A stretch of 64,000 nucleotides of DNA from Pseudomonas sp. NFR16 (GCF_900108875.1 NZ_FNYJ01000005.1:186001-250000); one strand, 5' to 3'. Numbered from the stretch's first letter, positions 11,068 through 20,545 are shown. Notes: a model not told the origin generated them from the letters alone. Numbers and translations are program-made.

Positions 11068-12005
11068 TCTTCGTCCGCCTCGCCGTAAACCGCCTTGAGA
11101 ATTTTGGCGGCGCCCTGCGCCAGCAACTCCTCGGCAACCTGAACACCCAGCGCCTGCGCGTCGACGTGAGGAGCGCGGGCCTCAGCGCGCAGCAACACGC
11201 TGCCGCTCGGGTCGCCCACCAGTCCACGCAGCCATAGCTGATCGTTCTCTAACACGGCATAACAGGCGATTGGCACCTGGCAGCCGCCGTTGAGGTGTTT
11301 GTTCAGCGCACGCTCGGCGGTCACTCGCATGGCGGTGTCGGCATGATGCAGAGGAGCAAGCAACGCGTGCAGCTCCACATCAACGCTGCGGCATTCGATG
11401 CCGACGGCGCCTTGCCCGCCGGCGGGGAGGCTGTGTTCGATACTGATAGGCGCGGTGATCCGGTCTTCGAATCCCAGACGGATCAGGCCGGCAGCCGCGA
11501 GGATAATTGCGTCGTACTCGCCGGCATCCAGCTTGGCCAGACGCGTATTGACGTTGCCGCGAAGGAAATGGATCTTCAAATCCGGCCGCCGGGCCAACAA
11601 CTGGGCCTGACGGCGCAAACTCGATGTACCCACTACACTGCCGGCGGGCAGTTCATCGAGGCTGGCAAAGGTATTGGAAACGAAGGCATCGCGCGGGTCT
11701 TCGCGTTCGCAGATGCAGAAAAGGCCCAGCCCCTGCGGGAAATCCATCGGCACGTCTTTCATCGAATGCACGGCGATATCGGCTTCGTGCTCGAGCAGCG
11801 CGGTTTCCAGCTCCTTGACGAACAGACCCTTGCCGCCGATTTTCGACAACGGCGAGTCGAGCAGTTTATCGCCACGGCTGACCATCGGCACCAGCGTGAC
11901 GAGAAGCCCAGGATGCGCCTGCTCCAGCCGGGCTTTGACGTACTCGGCCTGCCATAGGGCAAGGGCGCTTTTGCGGGTGGCGATGCGGATCTTGCGAGAA
12001 GACAT
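11064..12005 (-). CDS. hemC: Porphobilinogen deaminase (hydroxymethylbilane synthase)
   Basis: This 313-residue enzyme polymerises four porphobilinogens into hydroxymethylbilane. Seen motifs: IATRKSALALWQAEYV at the N-terminus, catalytic-loop SKIGGKGLFVKELE, HSMKDVP with the catalytic Asp, GTSSLRRQAQL, LRGNVNTRL, and NGGCQVP with C242, the attachment site of the dipyrromethane cofactor. Length is normal. It is first in hemCDXY. The interval to algR (255 bases) holds a REP-like palindrome pair, so hemC probably has its own promoter between 12006 and about 12100, with possible read-through from algR. Confidence 0.97.
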   Translation of the reverse strand: MSSRKIRIATRKSALALWQAEYVKARLEQAHPGLLVTLVPMVSRGDKLLDSPLSKIGGKGLFVKELETALLEHEADIAVHSMKDVPMDFPQGLGLFCICEREDPRDAFVSNTFASLDELPAGSVVGTSSLRRQAQLLARRPDLKIHFLRGNVNTRLAKLDAGEYDAIILAAAGLIRLGFEDRITAPISIEHSLPAGGQGAVGIECRSVDVELHALLAPLHHADTAMRVTAERALNKHLNGGCQVPIACYAVLENDQLWLRGLVGDPSGSVLLRAEARAPHVDAQALGVQVAEELLAQGAAKILKAVYGEADEE

Positions 12006-12157
12006 GAATCAATCCGTACTGAGTGAATGCGGCGGATAATAACAGCTCGGCCTCACAGGGCCGAATGACTGTATTCAATCTGCACGCATCATGATCTCAA
12101 TCACGGGATGGACGCCATGCGGCGGCGTGTCGCTCGCCGGGCTTGTCAGATCTCCCT

Positions 12158-12245
12158 GCAGGGGCGCGCTTGCCCGCAAGCGCATCGTCTCAGTCGAGAG
12201 TCTTGTCTGAGATACTTCGCAATCCCAGGCAAGCGCGCTCCTACA
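12158..12245. repeat. REP-like palindromic pair
   Basis: Two inverted copies of a Pseudomonas REP-type element (AGGGGCGCGCTTGCC at the left, GGCAAGCGCGCTCCTACAG at the right) face each other across about 50 bases, between algR and hemC. Such pairs often follow a gene's 3' end and can fold to protect mRNA or serve as gyrase/IHF sites; here it would sit in the algR 3' leader. Confidence 0.7.
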
Positions 12246-12260
12246 GTGGTAAGCGATCAG

Positions 12261-13007
12261 TCAAAGTTGCTGCATCATTTTGCGCACGCCCGCCACGTGC
12301 CTGCGACTGACGATCAGTGCATCACCGTTCAAACCTTTGAGAAACAGCTGGAAATGCCCAAGCGGCGTGCGTTGCAAACGTTCGATACGGTCGCGGGCCA
12401 CCAGCGCATTGCGGTGAATTCGCACGAAACGATCACCGAACTCATCTTCCAGTGCCTTGAGTGGCTCATCCAGCAACACTTCGCCGTCCTCATGACGCAG
12501 GGTCACGTACTTGTGATCGGCAATGAAATAGATCACGTGATCCAGCGGAATCAGCTCGATGCCTTTGCGGGTCCGGGCACTGATGTGGCTGCGCGGACCA
12601 TTACCGCTTTCAGCAGCCGGACGGGTCATCGCTGCAAGCTGCACACGATTGGGCCGTTCGGCCTTGCGAAGGGCTTCGAGAAGGTTTTCCGGACGCACCG
12701 GTTTGACCAGATAGCCCACGGCACTGACTTGAAAGGCCTCAAGGGCAAACTCGTCATGCGCAGTGCAGAACACCACGGCAGGCGGCGTATCACGCTCGCA
12801 CAATTTGGCTGCGACTTGCAGCCCATCCAGCCCCGGCATGCGGATATCGAGTAACACCACATCGGGCTTCAGACTATCGATCAGCGTCAAGGCTTCTTCG
12901 CCATTGGTGGCGCTGGGTTCAAGGACCCGATAACCCTCAAGATCTCCAACCATACGGCTCAGGCGATCGCGGGCTAGGGGTTCGTCATCAACGATCAGGA
13001 CATTCAT
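12261..13007 (-). CDS. algR: AlgR, LytTR-family response regulator
   Basis: This 248-residue protein has a receiver domain (about 1-125) with the acidic pocket VDDEP, the phosphoacceptor D54 in VLLDIRMPG, and KPV at about 107. A C-terminal LytTR DNA-binding domain (about 145-245) has YFIADHKYVTLRH and RIHRNALV. In Pseudomonas AlgR controls alginate, type IV pili and virulence genes, including hrp-related traits in P. syringae. Start is the ATG overlapping the algZ stop (ATGA); the frame is open 11 codons upstream inside algZ. Confidence 0.96.
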   Translation of the reverse strand: MNVLIVDDEPLARDRLSRMVGDLEGYRVLEPSATNGEEALTLIDSLKPDVVLLDIRMPGLDGLQVAAKLCERDTPPAVVFCTAHDEFALEAFQVSAVGYLVKPVRPENLLEALRKAERPNRVQLAAMTRPAAESGNGPRSHISARTRKGIELIPLDHVIYFIADHKYVTLRHEDGEVLLDEPLKALEDEFGDRFVRIHRNALVARDRIERLQRTPLGHFQLFLKGLNGDALIVSRRHVAGVRKMMQQL

Positions 13008-14086
13008 ATTGCTCTGGCTTCCTGCGTGAGTCTCGCACAAGGATAGCGTAGACAGGTGAAGTGACGACCGTCACGGCGCTCCACGCTCAGACTCGCGTGA
13101 GGTCCAAAAAGTGCCGTGATCCGGGCGCCGATATTTGCCAATGCCTGCTGGGTGCCGTTTGAAGTCTGTCGCAGAGCGACCTCGTCGTAGGGATTACTGA
13201 CACGCAATATGAATACTCCCCGTTCGTAGTCCGCCTCGACTCTGACCACGCCTCCTTCGACACGGGGCGCGATACCGTAAATCAACGCGTTTTCAAGTAA
13301 TGGCTGCAAGGTTAGCTGGGGAATCGGCAAATCGTCGGGAATTGCATTGACGTCCCAGTCCAACTGTAGACGCTCGCCAAGTCGATATTGCTCAATCGAT
13401 AGATATCGTTTGGCCAACTCAAGTTCTTCGCCCCACGTAGTCAGGCTTCCGGGCTTGCCCAGACTGGCCCGAAACAGGTCGGAAAGGTCCAGCACCGCCT
13501 GCTCGGCCTTCGCCGGATCGCTGGTGACCAGACTGGCGATGCTGTTGAGCGTATTGAACAGAAAGTGCGGCCGGATTCGCGCCTGCAACGACTCGATCCG
13601 CGCCCGCAACTCGGCCTGTTGCTGCTTGCGCCACTGACTCTGCAGATAAAAGTAGCGCAACATCAGCGCAGACATGATCAGCGCAATCAATGAATAGCGA
13701 ATATAGCGCTCGATCACGCCATCCAGAGACGTGGCCGCCGTCACCTGACAGTAGTCAGTGACCGCCGTGCAGGCCAGCGTCACCGCGACCACCAGCAGAC
13801 AGCCGATAGCGCCTGCCACGCCGGCCTTCAGACGCGCCAGCCATGGCCGCAATCCGCAGAGCAAGGCGGCAGAGAGCAGCACGATCCATTGCACGAACAT
13901 CGATATCAGCGCCAGCCGCACCCAATTGAAGTCGGGATGCATGGGCTCGATGAGCACCAGAACCAGCACCAGCAGTTCGGCGAGCACGACCAGCACCAGC
14001 AGCGCCTGAGGCAGGCACAGTTCCGGCAGGAAGAACTCTTTGCCGGGCGAGGCGCTCTGGCCCGGTGTATTGCGCTCGATTTGCAT
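13004..14086 (-). CDS. algZ: AlgZ (FimS), LytS-type sensor histidine kinase
   Basis: This 360-residue inner-membrane protein has several membrane helices (about 28-150), then a LytS/YehU-type histidine kinase core with H174 in RPHFLFNTLNSI. A degenerate ATPase region follows with PLLENALIYGI (N box). No standard G-box pair is evident, as expected for this unorthodox class. It partners AlgR, with which it overlaps by four bases. It is divergent from argH, with 143 bases between the starts. Confidence 0.93.
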   Translation of the reverse strand: MQIERNTPGQSASPGKEFFLPELCLPQALLVLVVLAELLVLVLVLIEPMHPDFNWVRLALISMFVQWIVLLSAALLCGLRPWLARLKAGVAGAIGCLLVVAVTLACTAVTDYCQVTAATSLDGVIERYIRYSLIALIMSALMLRYFYLQSQWRKQQQAELRARIESLQARIRPHFLFNTLNSIASLVTSDPAKAEQAVLDLSDLFRASLGKPGSLTTWGEELELAKRYLSIEQYRLGERLQLDWDVNAIPDDLPIPQLTLQPLLENALIYGIAPRVEGGVVRVEADYERGVFILRVSNPYDEVALRQTSNGTQQALANIGARITALFGPHASLSVERRDGRHFTCLRYPCARLTQEARAI

Positions 14087-14229
14087 GATTCAGAGTCTCC
14101 GCGCTCGTACCCGTTCGGGCAAGCAGCCCGGAATAAAAAACCGGCAATGCTGTTATCATCGCCCGCGCCTTTTAAATCGGCCACGCCACTTTCATCAGCA
14201 CAGTAACCAGTAGAGCAGCGAGCGAATCC

Positions 14230-15624
14230 ATGAGCACCGACAAGACCAACCAGTCCTGGGGCGGCCGCTTCAGTGAACCCGTCGACGCCTTCGTCGCACG
14301 CTTCACCGCCTCCGTCACTTTCGATCAGCGCCTTTATCGCCACGACATCATGGGCTCCGTTGCCCACGCTACGATGCTGGCGAAAGTCGGCGTGCTGACC
14401 GATGCCGAACGCGACACCATCATCGACGGCCTGAAGACTATTCAGAGCGAAATCGAAGCCGGTACGTTCGACTGGCGTGTGGATCTGGAAGATGTGCACA
14501 TGAATATCGAGGCGCGTCTGACCGACCGCATCGGCATCACCGGCAAAAAGCTGCACACCGGCCGTAGCCGCAACGATCAGGTCGCAACCGACATTCGCCT
14601 GTGGCTGCGCGATGAAATCGATCTGATCCTGGCCGAGATCACCCGCCTTCAAGAAGGTCTGCTGGGCCTGGCCGAGCGCGAAGCCGAAACCATCATGCCG
14701 GGCTTCACGCACCTGCAGACCGCGCAACCGGTAACCTTCGGCCATCACATGCTCGCCTGGTTCGAAATGCTCAGCCGTGATTACGAGCGTCTGGTCGACT
14801 GCCGCAAGCGCACCAACCGCATGCCACTGGGCAGCGCTGCGCTGGCGGGCACGACCTACCCGATCGATCGTGAGTTGACGTGTCAGTTGCTGGGCTTCGA
14901 AGCGGTCGGCGGCAACTCTCTGGACAGCGTGTCCGATCGCGACTTCGCCATCGAATTCTGCTCCGCGGCCAGCGTTGCGATGATGCACCTGTCGCGTTTT
15001 TCTGAAGAACTGGTGCTGTGGACCAGCGCGCAATTTCAGTTCATTGATTTGCCGGATCGCTTCTGCACCGGCAGCTCGATCATGCCGCAAAAGAAAAACC
15101 CGGACGTCCCGGAACTGGTGCGCGGCAAGAGCGGCCGCGTATTCGGCGCGCTGATGGGCCTGCTGACCCTGATGAAAGGCCAGCCTCTGGCCTACAACAA
15201 GGACAATCAGGAAGACAAGGAACCGCTGTTCGACGCCGCCGACACTCTGCGCGATTCGTTGCGCGCGTTTGCTGACATGATCCCGGCGATCAAGCCTAAG
15301 CACGCGATCATGCGTGAAGCTGCCCTGCGCGGCTTCTCCACTGCGACCGACCTGGCGGATTATCTGGTTCGCCGCGGTCTGCCATTCCGCGATTGCCACG
15401 AGATCGTTGGACATGCCGTGAAATACGGCGTCCAGACCGGCAAGGATCTGGCCGAGATGACGCTGGACGAGCTGCGCCAGTTCAGCGATCAGATCGAGCA
15501 GGATGTGTTCGCCGTTTTGACCCTCGAAGGCTCGGTCAACGCGCGTGACCACATCGGCGGCACGGCGCCAGCGCAGGTCAAGGCTGCCGTGGTCCGCGGC
15601 CAGCAGTTGCTCGCCAGCCGCTAA
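14230..15624 (+). CDS. argH: Argininosuccinate lyase
   Basis: This 464-residue enzyme cleaves argininosuccinate to arginine and fumarate, the last step of arginine synthesis. The family signature GSSIMPQKKNPD (about residues 281-292) with the catalytic Ser is intact. HTGRSRNDQVATD binds substrate, and GFTHLQTAQPVTFGHH carries the catalytic His. Length is normal for a homotetrameric lyase of the fumarase/aspartase superfamily. Divergent from algZ, as in other pseudomonads. Confidence 0.98.
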   Translation: MSTDKTNQSWGGRFSEPVDAFVARFTASVTFDQRLYRHDIMGSVAHATMLAKVGVLTDAERDTIIDGLKTIQSEIEAGTFDWRVDLEDVHMNIEARLTDRIGITGKKLHTGRSRNDQVATDIRLWLRDEIDLILAEITRLQEGLLGLAEREAETIMPGFTHLQTAQPVTFGHHMLAWFEMLSRDYERLVDCRKRTNRMPLGSAALAGTTYPIDRELTCQLLGFEAVGGNSLDSVSDRDFAIEFCSAASVAMMHLSRFSEELVLWTSAQFQFIDLPDRFCTGSSIMPQKKNPDVPELVRGKSGRVFGALMGLLTLMKGQPLAYNKDNQEDKEPLFDAADTLRDSLRAFADMIPAIKPKHAIMREAALRGFSTATDLADYLVRRGLPFRDCHEIVGHAVKYGVQTGKDLAEMTLDELRQFSDQIEQDVFAVLTLEGSVNARDHIGGTAPAQVKAAVVRGQQLLASR

Positions 15625-15684
15625 GCCCCATCAAACGGGCCGTTGTCATCGAGCGGCCCTCATTGTCAGGACATCGAGAACATC

Positions 15685-15978
15685 ATGAGCGACAAGATCG
15701 AAAACGACGAAGAAGAGTTCGCTGAGTCGACCCTGATCCAAGCCATTGAAAACCAGATCGAAAGCGATAACCCACCAGCGGCCAAGGCCACGTTCAATAA
15801 GCTGACACTGGTCGGCTACGAGCGCGAGGAAATCCTGGTGATGATGGCTCACGTGCTGGCGGTGGAAATCGACGGCATCCTGGAAGAGGACCGTCCGTTC
15901 AACACCGAGTGGTACGAACAAGCCCTGCGCGCGCTGCCAGAACTGCCGCCAGGCGTGAAGCTGGAAGAAGACGAGTAA
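15685..15978 (+). CDS. Conserved small acidic protein, function unknown
   Basis: This 97-residue protein is strongly acidic at both ends (MSDKIENDEEEFAES and VKLEEDE). The middle (KATFNKLTLVGYEREEILVMMAHVL) looks helical. It has no signal peptide and no membrane segment. It lies 60 bases after argH on the same strand, a position conserved in Pseudomonas from memory. Start is the ATG at 15685; the frame is open 14 codons upstream without support. I do not recognise a named domain. Confidence 0.75.
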   Translation: MSDKIENDEEEFAESTLIQAIENQIESDNPPAAKATFNKLTLVGYEREEILVMMAHVLAVEIDGILEEDRPFNTEWYEQALRALPELPPGVKLEEDE

Positions 15979-16067
15979 CGCCCCGCCGCTTTGTATGGTT
16001 TGCCCGATCCCCTGTGCTCGCAAAGTCTGGTGCACAGATGCTGCATAGGCTGTGGATGTACCGGCCT

Positions 16068-16161
16068 CTTCGTGAGCAAGCTCACTCCCACCGGGATTTG
16101 TAGCGCTGCAGGTTTCGGGGCCGCCCCCAAAACCTGTGGGAGCGACCTCGCTCGCGAAGAC
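16068..16161. repeat. Pair of inverted REP elements
   Basis: GTGAGCAAGCTCACTCCCAC on the left and GTGGGAGCGACCTCGCTCG on the right are the common P. syringae/P. fluorescens REP form in opposite orientations, about 40 bases apart. Together with the next repeat they fill most of the 15979-16519 gap, in which I see no gene. Confidence 0.8.
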
Positions 16162-16201
16162 TGAGTTCCAGACGTTACCTCTCCACCGCGTGCACCGGCC
16201 T

Positions 16202-16267
16202 CTTCCCGGCTGAAGCCGGTCCTACAGACGCCGCGAGTTTTTCGTAGGACCGGCTTTAGCCGGGAAG
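16202..16267. repeat. Second REP type: long inverted repeat
   Basis: A 24-base arm at 16202-16225 (CTTCCCGGCTGAAGCCGG then TCCTAC) is repeated inverted at 16243-16267 with one mismatch, across an 18-base loop. It differs in sequence from the neighbouring REP pair and could form a very stable cruciform or hairpin. Confidence 0.85.
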
Positions 16268-16519
16268 GCATTGGGTGTTACGCCGTAGATCGAAGGGGGC
16301 TTTGGAGACGGATGGCTCACCCCCAACGATCCGCATCAACCCATTATTCCGAGCTGCGGCAATCATCTTCCGGCGTGATCTGACGACCGGCCAGATACTT
16401 TCTGCAAAACCTCCAGACGCTTACTACACTCCAGATGCCTCGCTGCCGCTTGACCACGGGGCCGTCATGTCTGCGATTCCTTCGTCGCGTCATTCAAATA
16501 GAAAAAGTCTGGAGCACCT

Positions 16520-16768
16520 ATGTCGTTTACCCCGGAATTGGTTGCTGAACTGGAAATCCTGTCACTGTTCAATCTGAGCAATACCCAGGAGGGTTTGAAG
16601 GTCCACCACGTCGCTGCGCCCTCGGCCATCGCGGCCGCCAAACGACTTTTTGAAAAAGGCCTGACCACTCAGGTCGACGGAGGCTATCTGACCAGTCTCG
16701 GACTGGACGCCGCTGAGCACGCCCAATCACTGTTGACCATTCTCGCCGTGAGTCAGGAAGCGGCTTGA
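16520..16768 (+). CDS. TIGR02647 family small protein
   Basis: This 82-residue protein (FTPELVAELEILSLFNLS, GLKVHH, DGGYLTSLGL then DAAEHAQ) matches the TIGR02647 family of gamma-proteobacterial proteins. The middle resembles a winged-helix-like fold with TSLG at a turn. Function is unknown; a DNA-related role has been suggested for the family but I cannot support it here. It lies just before cyaA on the same strand and is separated from it by a 12-base inverted repeat, so the two are probably separate transcripts. Confidence 0.85.
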   Translation: MSFTPELVAELEILSLFNLSNTQEGLKVHHVAAPSAIAAAKRLFEKGLTTQVDGGYLTSLGLDAAEHAQSLLTILAVSQEAA

Positions 16769-16777
16769 TATGGCCGC

Positions 16778-16820
16778 TCGCGAAACCTTCGCCAGGAAGC
16801 GTGAAATAAAGGTTTCGCGA
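16778..16820 (+). terminator. Terminator-like inverted repeat before cyaA
   Basis: TCGCGAAACCTT at 16778-16789 is repeated perfectly inverted at 16809-16820 with a 19-base loop, followed by the pyrimidine-rich ACCCTTCTTTTG. It can terminate the upstream TIGR02647 gene. The long loop makes a protein-binding or REP-related role an alternative. The cyaA promoter should lie between here and 16971. Confidence 0.6.
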
Positions 16821-16971
16821 ACCCTTCTTTTGTAAGATGCTGCGCCGATAAAATTATGGCGCCAGAAAAAAGACACGCAGCCACCTGAGCCCCGAAGCCC
16901 GATGGTGCCCTTCCTTTACTGTTGCCCTGTTCGCCACCCCAAGTAGTGCCGCTCGCCGGCTTCGAGTCGCG

Positions 16972-19821
16972 ATGACGCGTAGTTTCGAAATTCGCCCCGA
17001 CCTGGATGAGGGCATTGACCGCAAGGTTCTCAGCCAGCTGCGCAACCGCTTTCTGACCCTTAACGAAGGGCGACTGAGTCGCGCCAACGACGGACTGTCC
17101 ACGCGCCAGCAAAGCGTGCTGACGCTGCTGCCGCTGTTTTTTCACGTCAATCACCCGCTGCTGCCCGGCTACGTGTCGAGCGCCACGCCGGCGGGCGTTT
17201 CTCACTATGAACCCGATGCCCATGCGTTGGCAGAAGCCCAGCGGCTGACCCGGTCTTTTTCCTACAAACCGCGTCGAGGCAATCCGCCCCAACCGATTCA
17301 CGGCATTTTTCTGATGGGCAGCCTGGGCACGCTGGCGCAAGCCGATCAAAGCGACATGGACGTATGGATCTGCCACGACTCGGCATTGTCGGCCGAAGAC
17401 GTCCAGGAACTGCGCAAAAAATGCCAGGCCCTGGAAACCTGGGCGGCCACGCAAGGCGCCGAAGCGCATTTCTTCCTGATCGACCCCCAGCGTTTTGTCC
17501 TTGGCGAACGCGACGCGCAGCTCAGTGGCGATGACTGCGGCACGACTCAGCATTACCTGCTGCTCGACGAGTTCTATCGAACCGCGATCTGGCTCGCCGG
17601 GCGCACGCCCATGTGGTGGCTGGTGCCGGTGTATGAAGAAAGCCGCTACGCCGAATACACCCACACACTGCTGTCCAAGCGTTTCATTCGGGCCGATGAA
17701 GTCCTCGACCTGGGAAACATGTCGCACATCCCGCCGGGAGAATTCATCGGCGCGGGACTCTGGCAACTGTTCAAAGGCATCGAATCGCCCTACAAGTCAG
17801 TGCTCAAACTCCTCCTGACCGAGGTCTACGCCAGCGAGCACCCACAGGTGCAGTGTCTGAGCATGCGGCTTAAGAAGCAGGTATTCGCCAACCGGGTCGA
17901 CCTCGACGAGCTTGACCCTTACATGATGGTGTACCGGCGGATCGAGGAATACCTCATCGCCCGGGGCGAGCCGGAACGACTTGAGCTGGTGCGTCGCAGC
18001 CTGTACCTGAAGGTGAACAAAAAGCTCACTGGCGCCTCGCGGTTGCGCAACGCCAGTTGGCAACGCTCGTTGCTGGAGCGCCTGGTGAAGGAGTGGCAAT
18101 GGGACGAACGTCAGCTCGCGCTGCTCGACAGCCGCAGCCAGTGGAAAGTGCGCCAGGTCTCCAGCGAGCGTCGGACCCTGGTGGGCGAGCTCAACTACAG
18201 CTATCGGTTCCTGACTCAATTCGCCCGCACGCAGAATGCCGCCAGCTCGATCAACAAGCGTGACCTGAATGTGCTGGGACGTCGCCTGTACGCTGCGTTC
18301 GAGCGCAAGGCGGGCAAGGTCGAGTTCGTCAATCCGGGCATTGCACCCGACCTTGCCGAGGACACCTTGACGCTGGTGCAATCGCCGAACAAGCGCGAAC
18401 CCGGCAAATATCAGTGGGGCTTGTACAACGGCAACCTCGGCGTGCATGAGTGGGAGGCTTTCGCGCCGATCAAGCGCAGCCGCGAACTGCTTGAATTACT
18501 GACCTGGTGTCATCGCAACAACATCATCGACAGCAGTACCCGACTGGCGCTGCATCCCGGCGCCAGCGACCTGAGCGAATTCGAGCTGTTCAACCTGCAG
18601 GGTGCGCTGCAGCAGTCAATCGCCCTGCCATTGGGCATGGTCGACGAAGTTGCGCTGCTCAAGCCCAGCGTGCCGAGTGAGATTCTGTTGCTGGTCAATG
18701 TCGGCGTCGATCCGCTCAAGCACCACAAAGACCTGAACATCCTGATGACCACCGAACGCACTGATTCACTCAGTTACGCCGGTGTGCGGGAAAATCTGGT
18801 GCTGACCTTCGACCAGATCACGCTCAACAGCTGGAATGAAGTGCTGGTCAACCGTTTCGACGGCCCGCACGCGCTGCTCGACTGCCTGACCGAACTGCTC
18901 AACAGCCTGCCGGCAACTGGCAGCAAACCGGTCATCCGCGTGCGCTGTTTCTGTCACAACCGGGCACAGGCGATTGCCCAGCGGGTCGAAGAACTGGTCA
19001 GCACCGCGCAACTGTTGCTCGAGCGTCGCCTGAATCACCGTTATCTCATTCAAGTCCAGCAGCACTATCACGTGCTGGAGATGGTTCCAGGCCAGATCAG
19101 CCACGTTGCACTCGACAGCCTGACTGCTCTTTACGACTATCTGGGCGAAGAACTGCCCGCGTACAGCCCGATTCATCTCGATCCGCAGGCACTGGACGAC
19201 TCGGATCTGTCGCTGATCATTCCCCATGGCCAGCCTGAGTGCATCCAGGTGTTCTTCCGGATCAACGAGCCGCACGCCGACTTGTATGTTCTCGATGAAC
19301 ACAACGCGCTGTGGCATCAACGCTTGCCTTACCACGACGAACCCAGCCTGCTGATGCCGCTGCAGCGCTTTCTGCAGTCATTGATGTATAGGCGCGGCGC
19401 GCTGCTGCCGCTGGACAACCCGCTGGAACCGTCATCACTGGAGACGCTGTATTACCGGATTTCTCCCGATGGCGGCGCAAGGGCGCGGCGCATCGAGCAG
19501 CGACTGACGCCGGTGACGCCTACCGACAAACCGTTTTATGACGTTCAGGCAATCATCGAGGAAGCATCGCCCGGTCAGGTCAGCGTGACGCTGTACTGCG
19601 ATGGAATGGAATATTCCGAGCTCGAATTCGGCGAGCAGTTGTTCAGCGTCGTGGCGCGACAAATCCTCGAGCAACGCCGCGAGCCGCAACGTTATCGCTG
19701 TTACATCACGGACCTGGATCTTTCAGGAATACTGGGCGATACGCGCGGGCAGACGATTCTGTTCCTGCGCTACAAAGCGGAGCTGGAGAAATCGCTGAAT
19801 GAGGCGATGGATGAGGCTTGA
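16972..19821 (+). CDS. cyaA: Class I adenylate cyclase
   Basis: This 949-residue protein starts FEIRPDLDEGIDRKVLSQL and matches enterobacterial-type class I adenylate cyclases, which make cAMP from ATP. The N-terminal catalytic half carries GSLGTLAQADQSDMDVW (about 105-121), the GS...DxD nucleotidyltransferase site. The C-terminal half is the regulatory region, which in enteric bacteria responds to the phosphotransferase system; pseudomonads use cAMP mainly with Vfr. Length is slightly above the E. coli enzyme. No damage is seen. Confidence 0.96.
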   Translation: MTRSFEIRPDLDEGIDRKVLSQLRNRFLTLNEGRLSRANDGLSTRQQSVLTLLPLFFHVNHPLLPGYVSSATPAGVSHYEPDAHALAEAQRLTRSFSYKPRRGNPPQPIHGIFLMGSLGTLAQADQSDMDVWICHDSALSAEDVQELRKKCQALETWAATQGAEAHFFLIDPQRFVLGERDAQLSGDDCGTTQHYLLLDEFYRTAIWLAGRTPMWWLVPVYEESRYAEYTHTLLSKRFIRADEVLDLGNMSHIPPGEFIGAGLWQLFKGIESPYKSVLKLLLTEVYASEHPQVQCLSMRLKKQVFANRVDLDELDPYMMVYRRIEEYLIARGEPERLELVRRSLYLKVNKKLTGASRLRNASWQRSLLERLVKEWQWDERQLALLDSRSQWKVRQVSSERRTLVGELNYSYRFLTQFARTQNAASSINKRDLNVLGRRLYAAFERKAGKVEFVNPGIAPDLAEDTLTLVQSPNKREPGKYQWGLYNGNLGVHEWEAFAPIKRSRELLELLTWCHRNNIIDSSTRLALHPGASDLSEFELFNLQGALQQSIALPLGMVDEVALLKPSVPSEILLLVNVGVDPLKHHKDLNILMTTERTDSLSYAGVRENLVLTFDQITLNSWNEVLVNRFDGPHALLDCLTELLNSLPATGSKPVIRVRCFCHNRAQAIAQRVEELVSTAQLLLERRLNHRYLIQVQQHYHVLEMVPGQISHVALDSLTALYDYLGEELPAYSPIHLDPQALDDSDLSLIIPHGQPECIQVFFRINEPHADLYVLDEHNALWHQRLPYHDEPSLLMPLQRFLQSLMYRRGALLPLDNPLEPSSLETLYYRISPDGGARARRIEQRLTPVTPTDKPFYDVQAIIEEASPGQVSVTLYCDGMEYSELEFGEQLFSVVARQILEQRREPQRYRCYITDLDLSGILGDTRGQTILFLRYKAELEKSLNEAMDEA

Positions 19822-19860
19822 GGGGCGCTCGATTCAGCATCATGCCTGACAAGACCTTGA

Positions 19861-19949
19861 AGGAGTGAGCTTGCTCGCGAGAGGCCGGCGCATCCAATAG
19901 ATGTTCAGAGGCCAAAGTCAGTCTTCGCGAGCAAGCTCACTCCTACAGG
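19861..19949. repeat. Inverted REP pair
   Basis: GGAGTGAGCTTGCTCGCGA (from 19862) and TCGCGAGCAAGCTCACTCC (to 19943) are exact inverted copies across about 45 bases. The pair sits between the convergent cyaA and DUF1289 genes, a common REP location. Confidence 0.85.
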
Positions 19950-19970
19950 GGGCGAATTCATCCGAAAGAT

Positions 19971-20189
19971 TCAGCGTTGCGCCCGGCGCTGATCGGCCTG
20001 CTGCACAATCTCTCGTCTGCGCTCGTCCGTGGCCGCGCGCCACTCACGGATGTCCTCGACGTGACGCAGACAGCCTGTGCACACCTTCTGTTCATCCAGC
20101 CGGCAAACGCTGATGCAGGGCGATGGGACCGCCGGGCTGACGTTGCTGAACAACGGCTTGGGCGCTTTGACAGGGGCAGTACCGCTCAC
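19971..20189 (-). CDS. DUF1289 domain protein
   Basis: This 72-residue protein contains the DUF1289 signature SPCISVCRLD...CTGCLRHVEDIREW: four cysteines in a CxxxC...CxxC pattern, then a conserved Trp. The cysteines probably bind iron-sulfur or zinc; function is unknown. A GTG start at 20189 overlaps the cyaY stop by one base (TAGTG), suggesting coupling to frataxin and a possible iron connection. The frame is open far upstream inside cyaY, but that part is out of frame with frataxin and is not used. The C-terminus is Arg/Gln-rich. Confidence 0.85.
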   Translation of the reverse strand: MSGTAPVKAPKPLFSNVSPAVPSPCISVCRLDEQKVCTGCLRHVEDIREWRAATDERRREIVQQADQRRAQR

Positions 20190-20545
20190 TACCGGTTTCC
20201 GTCGGAGTGACCGTCGACAGCGTCGAACTCGATTTCGACCCCGGCCTGCTGCAAGGCCAGGCGATGCAGCACCTCGCCGAGCAACTCTTCGCTCTTGTCG
20301 CACACCCAGCGTTTCTCTTCTTCGTCGTAATCGAAATGGAAACCGCCGGCCACGGCCGCCAGCCATAGCTGACGCAGAGGCTCCTGACGACTGAAGATGA
20401 ACTGAGTGCCGTTCTCGAATTTCACGGTCAGCACACCGGCCGAACTCTCAAGGTCCAGATCCAGATCGCTCTCGTCGAAGATGTCCTCGAGCTTTTCTTG
20501 GGTGGCATCTACCAGGTCGTGAAAGCGGGCTTCGGTCAAACTCAT
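20189..20545 (-). CDS. cyaY: CyaY, bacterial frataxin
   Basis: This 118-residue protein begins MSLTEARFHDLVDATQEKLEDIFDE, the acidic helix 1 of frataxin. GTQFIFSRQEPLRQLWLAA and FHFDYDEEEKRW form the conserved beta sheet, and the acidic ridge that binds Fe2+ is intact. It modulates IscS-dependent iron-sulfur assembly. Start is the ATG at 20545; the open frame upstream overlaps the lptM promoter region. It is divergent from lptM-lysA, the usual arrangement. Confidence 0.95.
   Translation of the reverse strand: MSLTEARFHDLVDATQEKLEDIFDESDLDLDLESSAGVLTVKFENGTQFIFSRQEPLRQLWLAAVAGGFHFDYDEEEKRWVCDKSEELLGEVLHRLALQQAGVEIEFDAVDGHSDGNR

Noticed and set aside
13906..15552. 548-codon frame antisense to argH and algZ
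   Set aside because: Its length results from high GC content. The argH and algZ frames on the other strand are certain and carry catalytic motifs.
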